From: an uncultured Methanobrevibacter sp.
Lineage (GTDB): Archaea; Methanobacteriota; Methanobacteria; Methanobacteriales; Methanobacteriaceae
Reading direction: 5' to 3'
NCBI GenBank assembly: GCA_904501935.1
Contig: CAJGDA010000003.1
Coordinates: forward strand, 1-29,883
Length of the DNA: 29,883 bases
Shown here: piece by piece, positions 17,275 to 23,112 of the stretch
Layout of the letters: every line of letters starts with the position of its first letter
How positions within the stretch are numbered: the first letter of the stretch is position 1
Made by a program: the position numbers and the translations under genes
The notes under the pieces: model-generated
Database searches by the model: none
What the model saw: the letters and a program-made list of their open reading frames with translations, nothing else
Told to the model about the DNA's origin: nothing

Positions 17275-18522
17275 ATGGTTGAACTATTAGCTCCTGCCGG
17301 AAATTTTATTTCACTGCGTGCTGTTTTAGAAAATGGTGCAGATGCAGTTTACTTTGGCCTAAATAAGTATAATATGAGGGCCAATGCTAAAAATTTTTCT
17401 TTAGATGAACTTGAGGATGTATCTAAAATAGCTAAAGAGTATGGGGCTAAAACTTACCTTGGCACTAATATTATTTTGAATGAAAAACTGGCATGTGAAC
17501 TTGAAGGCAACCTGGAGATTATCTCTTCATCGGAGATAGATGGTTTGATTTTATCTGACATTGGATTAATTGAAGACACAGTATCTCATGGCCTTGAAGC
17601 TCACATCAGCGTTCAGGAAAATGTAACTAATTCTTATACGCTTAAAACCCTTAAAAAACTGGGTGCAAAAAGAGCTATTTTATCACGTGAACTTTCCTTA
17701 GGGGAGATTACAGAAATCGCCAAAAAATCTCCGATTGAAACAGAAATCTTTGTTCACGGAGCTATCTGCATGGCAATTTCCGGACGATGCTTTTTAAGCT
17801 ACGGCCTTTATGGAAGAAGTGCGAATTGTGGTGATTGCCTACAGCCTTGCCGAAAAAACTGGACATTGACTTATGAAGAGGGTGATGACAATGTCATTAA
17901 CTTTTCAGATGTTGAAGATGAAACATTCATCATAACCGGAAGTGATGACGGAAGTTATAGAACCAACTTTTTTTCACCAAAGGATATGTGCATGATTGAA
18001 TACATCCCTGAACTTATGAAAAGCGGTGTTGATTCTTTTAAAATTGAGGGAAGGGCACGCAGTCCGGACTATGGGGCGATGGTAACAGGAATTTACAGGC
18101 AAGCTATTGACGATTATGTTAAAGATCCATTAAGCTATGAAGTTAGGGATGAATGGATGGAAGAGCTTGGAAGTGTTTTCAATCGTGGATTTGACACCAA
18201 TTTTTACTTCAATACTCCATTTGAGACAAGTGAAGACAATCAATCAAAATACATTAAAAAGGATATTGGGCAAGTTGTTAACTATTACAATAAAGTTAAA
18301 GCGGCTGAAATCAGAATATGGGATGATTTAAAGATTGGTGATAAGATTATCATTCAGGGTCAGACTACCGGTTCGATTACCCATATTATTGATTCTATGC
18401 AAATCGAAGGCGAATCAGTTGATTACGTTAGTAAAAATTCTAATGTAGCAATAGCTATTCCAACAAAAGTAAGAGAAAATGATTTTGTTTATAAATTAGT
18501 TGAGAGGAATTCTGATGATTAA
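17275..18522 (+). CDS. Peptidase U32 family protein
   Basis: A 415-residue member of the U32 family. MVELLAPAGNFISLRAVLENGADAVYFG is the typical TIM-barrel-like N terminus, and EIFVHGAICMAISGRCFLS matches the family signature E-x-F-x2-G-(A/S)-x-C-x4-G-x-C-x-(M/L)-S. Further cysteines in ANCGDCLQPCRKNW complete a likely four-cysteine iron-sulfur site. The name peptidase is historical: several bacterial members are iron-sulfur proteins for hydroxylation of tRNA, rRNA or ubiquinone precursors. The archaeal role is not established. The C-terminal hundred residues include a small beta-barrel (AAEIRIWDDLKIGDKIIIQG), as in RNA-modifying members. It lies 5 bp after purF, and its last 8 bases overlap the ATG of cfbC, so it is probably translated with that gene. 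Confidence 0.9.
   Translation: MVELLAPAGNFISLRAVLENGADAVYFGLNKYNMRANAKNFSLDELEDVSKIAKEYGAKTYLGTNIILNEKLACELEGNLEIISSSEIDGLILSDIGLIEDTVSHGLEAHISVQENVTNSYTLKTLKKLGAKRAILSRELSLGEITEIAKKSPIETEIFVHGAICMAISGRCFLSYGLYGRSANCGDCLQPCRKNWTLTYEEGDDNVINFSDVEDETFIITGSDDGSYRTNFFSPKDMCMIEYIPELMKSGVDSFKIEGRARSPDYGAMVTGIYRQAIDDYVKDPLSYEVRDEWMEELGSVFNRGFDTNFYFNTPFETSEDNQSKYIKKDIGQVVNYYNKVKAAEIRIWDDLKIGDKIIIQGQTTGSITHIIDSMQIEGESVDYVSKNSNVAIAIPTKVRENDFVYKLVERNSDD
18503..18514 (+). promoter_or_regulatory. Shine-Dalgarno of cfbC inside the U32 gene
   Basis: Within the last codons of the U32 gene, gagagga at about 18502-18508 precedes ATG 18515 by a normal distance. This supports ATG 18515 over the in-frame TTG at 18500. 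Confidence 0.6.
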
Positions 18523-19312
18523 GAAAATTGCCATTTATGGAAAAGGCGGAATTGGAAAAAGTACTACAGTAGCTAATCTATCTGCTGTGTGGGCAAGTGA
18601 GGATTTGAATTGTCTTGTAATAGGATGTGATCCGAAAGCGGATACCACACGTACTTTGTATGGTAAAAGAATTCCTACAGTTGTCCATACTCTAAAAGAC
18701 AATAGAAAACCTGAAAAGGATGATTTGATTTTTAAAGGTTTTAAAGATATCTTATGTGTTGAAAGCGGAGGTCCCGAACCGGGTGTTGGCTGTGCCGGAC
18801 GTGGTGTTATAGTTGCTATGAAGCGCCTTGAACAATTAGGTATTTTTGATGAAGACTTGGATGTTGTAGTCTATGATGTATTGGGTGATGTTGTATGCGG
18901 TGGCTTTTCAGTGCCTCTGCGTGAGAAATATGCAGATGAAGTTTTAATTGTAACTTCGGGCGAGTACATGTCACTTTATGCGGCCAACAATATTGTGCGC
19001 GGTGTCAAGAAGCTTAAGGGCAACTTAAGCGGTATTGTTTGCAACTGCAGAAATGTTGACAATGAAGAAGAAATTGTTGCAGACTTTGCCGAAAAGATAG
19101 GTACACATGTTATTGGAACAATTCATAGAAGTAATTTAATTCAGGATGCGGAATTAGATGCAAAAACCGTTGTAGAAAAATACCCTGAAAGTGTAGAAGC
19201 ACAAGAATACTCAAAGCTTGCTTCAAATATTATGACCAATGAAAAAATCTCAACTCCTGAACCTATGAGCGATGAGGAATTTGAGGAATTTTTCAAATCA
19301 TACCTTGATTAA
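18515..19312 (+). CDS. cfbC: NifH-like reductase subunit of F430 biosynthesis
   Basis: CfbC is the ATP-dependent iron-sulfur protein that passes electrons to CfbD for the six-electron reduction and ring closure of nickel-sirohydrochlorin a,c-diamide on the way to coenzyme F430. The 265-residue form starting at 18515 begins MIKKIAIYGKGGIGKST, with the P-loop at 9-17. C93 (GVGCAGRGV) and C128 (DVVCGGFSVPL) are the ligands for the [4Fe-4S] cluster shared between two subunits, as in nitrogenase NifH. GCDPKADTT is the nucleotide switch region. No nifDK or cfbD genes are adjacent in this window, so NifH of a true nitrogenase is possible but less likely, because the protein is short, lacks the usual NifH C-terminal extension, and F430 synthesis is obligatory in methanogens. 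It overlaps the U32 gene and is followed after 1 bp by the alkyltransferase. Confidence 0.85.
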   Translation: MIKKIAIYGKGGIGKSTTVANLSAVWASEDLNCLVIGCDPKADTTRTLYGKRIPTVVHTLKDNRKPEKDDLIFKGFKDILCVESGGPEPGVGCAGRGVIVAMKRLEQLGIFDEDLDVVVYDVLGDVVCGGFSVPLREKYADEVLIVTSGEYMSLYAANNIVRGVKKLKGNLSGIVCNCRNVDNEEEIVADFAEKIGTHVIGTIHRSNLIQDAELDAKTVVEKYPESVEAQEYSKLASNIMTNEKISTPEPMSDEEFEEFFKSYLD

Positions 19313-19313
19313 A

Positions 19314-19787
19314 ATGCATTATTCAACAACTTATACTTCACCCCTAGGTGAAATGCTTATTGTAAGTGACGGTGAATACGTTTGCGGAGTATGGTTTTAC
19401 GGCCAGAAACATTTTCCATCATTTGACAATTTAATTCAAGATGATGATTTGGCTATTTTTAAAAAGGTTAAAATATGGTTTGACGATTATTTTAATGGCA
19501 AAAACCCTAAAATTGATTTCAAACTAAAACCGGAGGGCACCCATTTCAGGCTTAAGGTTTGGAAGATATTGTCTGAAATCCCATACGGCGAAACATTGAC
19601 CTATGGTGAGATTGCCAGAAAGATTTCAAATGAAATGTCCGCCCAGGCCGTTGGCGGTGCAGTAGGCCACAATCCAATAGCAATTTTGATTCCATGCCAC
19701 AGAGTTTTAGGTTCAAACGGAAAATTGACAGGATATGCCGCCGGTATAGACAAAAAAATAGAATTGTTGAAAATAGAAAAAATTTAA
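19314..19787 (+). CDS. ogt: O6-methylguanine-DNA methyltransferase
   Basis: A suicidal repair enzyme that moves alkyl groups from O6 of guanine to its own cysteine. With the ATG at 19314 it has 157 residues, a normal length for Ogt. The active site is PCHRV with C128, the DNA-binding helix is near 97-107 (TYGEIARKI), and G-G-A-V-G-x-N-P before it is characteristic. HYSTTYTSPLGEMLIVSDGEYVCGVWF is the usual N-terminal domain. A longer in-frame start at 19272 lies inside cfbC and adds an unrelated, poorly conserved-looking tail, so I reject it. The gene begins one base after the cfbC stop, with no clear Shine-Dalgarno, so it probably depends on translation of cfbC. Poly-A/T sequence follows and ends the unit. 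Confidence 0.94.
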   Translation: MHYSTTYTSPLGEMLIVSDGEYVCGVWFYGQKHFPSFDNLIQDDDLAIFKKVKIWFDDYFNGKNPKIDFKLKPEGTHFRLKVWKILSEIPYGETLTYGEIARKISNEMSAQAVGGAVGHNPIAILIPCHRVLGSNGKLTGYAAGIDKKIELLKIEKI

Positions 19788-19790
19788 TTT

Positions 19791-19806
19791 AAAAAAAGAA
19801 AAAAAA
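19791..19806 (-). terminator. Oligo-T terminator of the ARPP-1/HIRAN unit
   Basis: On the minus strand, directly after the ARPP-1 gene stop, there is a T-rich run (t-tracts broken by one c). Archaeal terminators are usually such T tracts without a hairpin. Confidence 0.55.
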
Positions 19807-19812
19807 GGATTT

Positions 19813-20769
19813 TTAAAGTTTAATGTTGGTTTCTGATTCAGTGTCTCCTACAATATCTTCAGTTTTTTCTTCGGCACTGTCTTTTTTAAAGTAGGACCAG
19901 TGAAGAATTTCCTGTTCATATGTATAGAGATTTCCAAATCCTTGTGAATTTTCAAACTCATAGACCTTTTCCAAGCCATTGCTTTTTTTATCTTCAAATG
20001 TTGAGTCCTTTGCATTTTTGATTACAAGTCTTGCTTCGTCAACGTTTATTGAAAAGGTGGTGTTTTCAACTTTTGAATTTATCAGATAGCTTTTGATTAT
20101 TTTTTCATGAAAATGGCTGTAAATTTCAGGATTTAAGAATAGTTCAAATCCTTTTATTTCTCCGTTTACTATGATTAAAACACCGGTTTGACCTTCTATG
20201 ATATTGAATGCCTTTAAAAATTCCTCATGATGTACCCTTTGGGCATCGTAACTTTCAGACATTGCGCCTGTAGGAGATGAAAAGTCAATTGATTTTTCAA
20301 GGTTTCTGATTGATGACCATACTTCACTCTGCACTGGTCTGTTATGACGTTTGGCGCTTAGCTTTGCTCGACGGGTGTTATAGTCTGCAAGATGTATGGA
20401 ACTTCTGAATTCATTTTTATATGCCCAACGGCCCTGTTCTGTACAGCTGACGGAAATTTTGCTTTCTGATTTTGGTGCTACCAATATTGTTGAGTTTACA
20501 ATCCTGTTCTGGTCTCCACCAACCACCTCTTCACCATCAATTAAAAGGAGAGGGCTTATGGAATTGTTTTTGACTATAATTGTGTTTACGGTTGAGTGTT
20601 CACATTCTTTAACTTCAACAAGGCCTAATTCCAAACCTTTTTTTAGTGTTAGGATGTCTAATTTATAGTTAGGTTGGGTTTTTAAAGGTATGATGGCCAT
20701 ATGTTCATGTGATTGGGGATTTAAAAGTTCAATGTTTGAGTTTAATTCGGTCTCTCCTAGAATGATCAT
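19813..20769 (-). CDS. ARPP-1/DUF6569-like protein
   Basis: A 318-residue soluble protein. The central motif, DGEEVVGGDQNRIVNST (78-94), followed by ISVSCTEQGRW (105-115), matches what I know as the ARPP-1 (DUF6569) family, named for its association with ADP-ribosylglycohydrolase and rhodanese-phosphatase genes. The strand-rich N terminus (MAIIPLK, LDILTLKKGLELGLVEVKE) and the helical middle (SIDFSSPTGAMSESYDAQR) also fit. The biochemical activity of the family is, to my knowledge, not established. The last 40 residues are acidic and probably disordered. Its start overlaps the stop of the upstream HIRAN gene by 4 bp (ATGA type), so the two are translated together. No glycohydrolase gene is present in this window. 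The family call rests on motif memory. Confidence 0.7.
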   Translation of the reverse strand: MIILGETELNSNIELLNPQSHEHMAIIPLKTQPNYKLDILTLKKGLELGLVEVKECEHSTVNTIIVKNNSISPLLLIDGEEVVGGDQNRIVNSTILVAPKSESKISVSCTEQGRWAYKNEFRSSIHLADYNTRRAKLSAKRHNRPVQSEVWSSIRNLEKSIDFSSPTGAMSESYDAQRVHHEEFLKAFNIIEGQTGVLIIVNGEIKGFELFLNPEIYSHFHEKIIKSYLINSKVENTTFSINVDEARLVIKNAKDSTFEDKKSNGLEKVYEFENSQGFGNLYTYEQEILHWSYFKKDSAEEKTEDIVGDTESETNIKL

Positions 20770-21143
20770 TGTTTTTCCTCCACGTGTAATTTTGATAAGT
20801 CATCGAATAGGAAGTGTATGTCGCTTTCGGGGTTTTTCACTTCTTGAGTGAACTCTTCGGTTGTAAGTACTTTTGCAATAGCTTCCTTTCCTATTATAAA
20901 TTGTATTTTTGCAATGTATTCATCTGAAATTTTGTCATATAGTCTTCCAGCACTCATTGTACCTTTTGCTACGGTGCGGGTGCTGTTTGCAATGTATCCT
21001 ATTTTTCCGAAATGTCTCATTTCACAAGCTATTGCCTCTGCATCATAGTTATTATCAGGTTCTTTTGTTAATTTTACTAATCTATTTAAAGCTAATGGTT
21101 TTGGTCCGTGAAATCTATCCATTGAAAGTATTGTTATATACAT
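20766..21143 (-). CDS. Stand-alone HIRAN-domain protein
   Basis: A 125-residue protein that is mostly one HIRAN domain: the N-terminal strand MYITILSMDRFHG, then LTKEPDNNYDAEAIACE (25-41) and GKIGYIANSTRTVAKG (46-61), corresponding to the family pattern of NPYDxNAI and GxIGYIP. HIRAN domains in eukaryotic HLTF bind DNA 3' ends, and in prokaryotes they occur alone or fused to nucleases and helicases. The remaining residues form a strand and an acidic tail. A perfect aaggtgat ribosome site lies just before the ATG at 21143, so it is the first gene of a two-gene transcript with the ARPP-1-like protein. A role in recognising nucleic-acid ends or damage is an inference from the domain only. Confidence 0.8.
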   Translation of the reverse strand: MYITILSMDRFHGPKPLALNRLVKLTKEPDNNYDAEAIACEMRHFGKIGYIANSTRTVAKGTMSAGRLYDKISDEYIAKIQFIIGKEAIAKVLTTEEFTQEVKNPESDIHFLFDDLSKLHVEEKQ

Positions 21144-21228
21144 ATTATCACCTTGTGTATATATTGTGCTTGATAATATTTAAATGTATCGAAAAAATAG
21201 TTTTATGATGAAATATAAAGTTTAGTAT
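21144..21228. promoter_or_regulatory. Divergent promoter between HIRAN and HAD genes
   Basis: The near-palindromic atatttaaat at 21177-21186 can serve as TATA box in both directions. On the minus strand it would start RNA near 21155, just before the aaggtgat at 21147-21154; on the plus strand it would start RNA near 21208, with a leader of about 20 bases lacking a good ribosome site. One shared element suggests joint control of the two units. Confidence 0.5.
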
Positions 21229-21873
21229 ATGAAAAAGCTTGCAATTTTTGATTTTGACGGGACTTTATTTGATTCTGTCGACGATGTCGTTAAATCTTTC
21301 AATGAGGCATTGACAGTCTATGGTTTTCCTACCGTAACACGTGAAGAGTATATCGGCAAATTGGGCGGAAACATTGATGAAATAGTCTCATTGATGTTGA
21401 AAGATAATGCCACTCCTGAAAATCTTGAAAGTTTCAAGAACACCTATCTGAAGATATATTACGGATCCAAAAAGGAGAATAGCATTCCGTTTCCGGGAAC
21501 TTATGAAACCTTGAAAGAATTGGAAAGTAGAAACGTATTTTTGGCAATCAATTCAAACAGGTTCACCGATTCAATCGAGTCATTTGTAGAAAAGTTCTTT
21601 GGTGATGTTGATTTTCTATCAATTGAAGGGCATGATTTTGATATTCCTACCAAACCGTCTCCTGAAGGCATCAACAGAATCATTGAAAAGGCAGGGGTTT
21701 GTGCTGAAGATTCAATTTTCATCGGCGATTCATCAACAGACATTGAAACTGCCAAAAATGCAGGAATCGACTGTCTGATTGTAAAATGGGGTTATGGAAA
21801 CGAAAAGGACTTTGAAAACGATTATGTTTTGGAAGATATTGGGGAAATTTCTGAAATACTTAAGTATTTTTAA
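21229..21873 (+). CDS. HAD-superfamily phosphatase (phosphoglycolate phosphatase-like)
   Basis: A 214-residue haloacid-dehalogenase-fold hydrolase with a helical cap of the C1 type. Motif I is DFDGTLFDS with the nucleophile D8 and acid/base D10. Motif II is the serine in INSN, motif III the lysine in TKPSPEG, and motif IV is GDSSTDIETAKNAG. All catalytic residues are present, so it should be active. The length and cap match phosphoglycolate phosphatase and the pyrophosphatase PpaX or beta-phosphoglucomutase groups; the specific substrate cannot be assigned. The ArsC-like gene follows after 21 bp on the same strand. The upstream region is shared with the divergent HIRAN gene. Confidence 0.9.
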   Translation: MKKLAIFDFDGTLFDSVDDVVKSFNEALTVYGFPTVTREEYIGKLGGNIDEIVSLMLKDNATPENLESFKNTYLKIYYGSKKENSIPFPGTYETLKELESRNVFLAINSNRFTDSIESFVEKFFGDVDFLSIEGHDFDIPTKPSPEGINRIIEKAGVCAEDSIFIGDSSTDIETAKNAGIDCLIVKWGYGNEKDFENDYVLEDIGEISEILKYF

Positions 21874-21894
21874 CTTGAAAATAAATTAATTATT

Positions 21895-22245
21895 ATGTTA
21901 TTTGTTAATTACCCAAAATGCTCAACATGCAGAAAAGCTAAAAACTGGTTGGATGAACATAATATAGAATACGAATCAAGACACATTATTGATGACAATC
22001 CCACTGCTGATGAATTGCGCAAATGGTGGGAAATATCTGATTTACCTCTTAAAAGATTTTTCAATACTAGCGGAATGAAATACAGGGAATTGAAATTGAA
22101 AGACAAATTGCCGGACATGTCTGAAGATGAACAGTTGGAACTTTTAGCTACTGATGGAATGCTGGTTAAAAGACCTGTTCTTGTAGCTGATGATGTTGTT
22201 TTGGTCGGTTTTAAAGTAAAAGAATGGGAAGAAAAACTTTTATGA
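21895..22245 (+). CDS. ArsC/Spx-family thioredoxin-fold protein
   Basis: A 116-residue protein with the start MLFVNYPKCSTCRKAKNWLDE: C9-x2-C12 at the head of the first helix, as in Spx and YffB-like ArsC-family proteins. KLKDKLPDMSEDEQLELLATDGMLVKRPVLV is a typical central and C-terminal part, including the RP dipeptide before the last strands. Classic arsenate reductases use one such cysteine and neighbouring arginines, and the CxxC form is more typical of redox-active or Spx-type members. No ars operon genes are nearby, so arsenate reduction is doubtful. It is the second gene after the HAD phosphatase. Confidence 0.88.
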   Translation: MLFVNYPKCSTCRKAKNWLDEHNIEYESRHIIDDNPTADELRKWWEISDLPLKRFFNTSGMKYRELKLKDKLPDMSEDEQLELLATDGMLVKRPVLVADDVVLVGFKVKEWEEKLL

Positions 22246-22260
22246 TTTATAAAAAAAAGT

Positions 22261-22443
22261 AGAGATGGTTAGAATTTTTTGATTTTTTTTTAAAGGGATT
22301 CAGACGTTGGATTTTTAAGCTCAATGCATATCAAAAAATTCTTTTGAAATCCCATGATTTATGTGTTTTTTGAATAAAAGTGTTATTTGAAGGAAAATGG
22401 AGTAATCATGTTCATTCGTTAATTTTTTGATTTCGCCATCTCT
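22261..22443. repeat. 183-bp segment bounded by 8-bp inverted repeats
   Basis: agagatgg (22261-22268) pairs perfectly with ccatctct (22436-22443). Inside, aattttttgattt occurs at 22273-22285 and 22421-22433 in the same direction, and a 13-bp perfect inverted pair lies at 22271-22283 and 22330-22342. It could be a folded RNA or a small terminal-inverted-repeat element; no clear target-site duplication flanks it. Confidence 0.5.
22275..22291 (+). terminator. Oligo-T terminator of the HAD-ArsC unit
   Basis: Two T-runs (six, then nine bases) about 30 bp after the ArsC-like stop codon fit an archaeal T-tract terminator. Confidence 0.5.
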
Positions 22444-22445
22444 TA

Positions 22446-22466
22446 GAAAGTGTAATATTCACTTTC
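22446..22466. promoter_or_regulatory. Perfect inverted repeat, possible operator
   Basis: gaaagtg (22446-22452) and cactttc (22460-22466) form 7-bp arms around taatatt. The 14-bp distance between arm centres suits a dimeric helix-turn-helix regulator. It is about 70 bp upstream of the TATA box of the HxlR gene. Confidence 0.45.
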
Positions 22467-22478
22467 ACTAAAACATAT

Positions 22479-22545
22479 GTAAACCATATTTAAAAGCTTT
22501 TGGTAACCATTTACTCACCATGATAGTAAACTTTAAATATATAAA
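22479..22545 (+). promoter_or_regulatory. HxlR gene promoter with three GTAA(A/C)C boxes
   Basis: gtaaac at 22479, gtaacc at 22503 and gtaaac at 22526 are spaced 24 and 23 bp apart. The last touches the TATA box (tttaaatata, about 22533-22542). A start near 22564 would leave a short leader with ggaggg (22577-22581) before the GTG at 22588. The boxes are candidate sites for autoregulation. Confidence 0.45.
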
Positions 22546-22587
22546 AAATAATCATTAATAAGAAATTAACTTTATGGAGGGTTTTTT

Positions 22588-22959
22588 GTGAATGTGAATA
22601 CTCAATTAAATAATTTCCCAATAGACAATGTAGTTCAATTGATTAGGAAAAAATGGGTTGTACAAATCATCAATGATTTGTTTTTCGGTAAAACTCGTTT
22701 CCATGAATTTAAAGAAAATAGGCCTAAATTATCCAACAGAGTTTTAAGCAGCTGTCTTAAAGATATGGAAGAAAACGGTTTAATTAATCGTATTGTTGAT
22801 AGATATGATAAGAAGAATGTCAGATATTATCTAACTGAAAAAGGCCAGGCATTGAATAAGATTATCTATGAAATGGCAATATTCAGTGTGGATAATGAAA
22901 ATTACACAGATCAAACTAAAACTGAGTTGAAATCAGTTTTCAGAGAAAAATTGTTGTAG
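22588..22959 (+). CDS. HxlR-family winged-helix transcription regulator
   Basis: A 123-residue DNA-binding protein with the HxlR/YodB winged-helix pattern: IRKKWVVQIINDLFFGKTRFHEFKE corresponds to the W-x3-I-L-x-L-x3-P-x-R-F-x-E-L core, then LSNRVLSSCLKDMEENGLINR as recognition helix and adjoining helix, and YYLTEKGQAL as the wing and start of the dimer helix. Such regulators act as dimers and often respond to redox or aldehyde stress through a cysteine near the N terminus; here only one cysteine is present, in the recognition region (SSCLKD), so a redox sensor of YodB type is doubtful. The start is GTG, with ggagg seven bases before it. It stands alone between promoter boxes and a hairpin terminator, which suggests self-regulation and control of distant genes. 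Confidence 0.9.
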   Translation: MNVNTQLNNFPIDNVVQLIRKKWVVQIINDLFFGKTRFHEFKENRPKLSNRVLSSCLKDMEENGLINRIVDRYDKKNVRYYLTEKGQALNKIIYEMAIFSVDNENYTDQTKTELKSVFREKLL

Positions 22960-22972
22960 TTGTAGAATGTTG

Positions 22973-23011
22973 TTAGGGTTCTTTTCGAACTCTAAAAAAC
23001 TACTTTTTTTT
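22973..23011 (+). terminator. Hairpin plus T-run terminator after the HxlR gene
   Basis: ttagggttc and gaactctaa form a 9-bp stem with one G-U pair and a five-base loop (22973-22995), followed by eight T at 23004-23011. It resembles a bacterial intrinsic terminator. Confidence 0.7.
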
Positions 23012-23053
23012 ATTAATTATTTTTATTAAGTTATCTGCTTGATTAAGGATTAA

Positions 23054-23104
23054 CTTTAAAAAATAGGAAATTCAAAATTATAATTGTATAAAATATTTTA
23101 GGGG
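23054..23104 (+). promoter_or_regulatory. Putative serS promoter and ribosome site
   Basis: A TATA-like ctttaaaaaata (from 23054) and agggg (about 23100-23104) precede the TTG start codon at 23113. Confidence 0.45.
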
Positions 23105-23112
23105 ACAAAATA

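Larger units (their letters stand above)
22246..22587. other. 342-bp gene-free stretch with inverted repeats
   Basis: No supported open frame. It holds a T-rich terminator, an 8-bp inverted repeat enclosing 22261-22443 with three copies of aattttttgat inside, a separate perfect 7-bp inverted repeat at 22446-22466, three GTAA(A/C)C boxes, and the promoter of the HxlR gene. The separate parts are listed below. Confidence 0.7.

Noticed and set aside
18515..19312. Nitrogenase iron protein (NifH)
   Set aside because: No nifDK or other nif gene nearby, and the protein is shorter than NifH; CfbC fits a methanogen better. A tree would settle it.
21895..22245. Arsenate resistance gene
   Set aside because: CxxC near the N terminus and no ars genes around favour a redox or Spx-like member.
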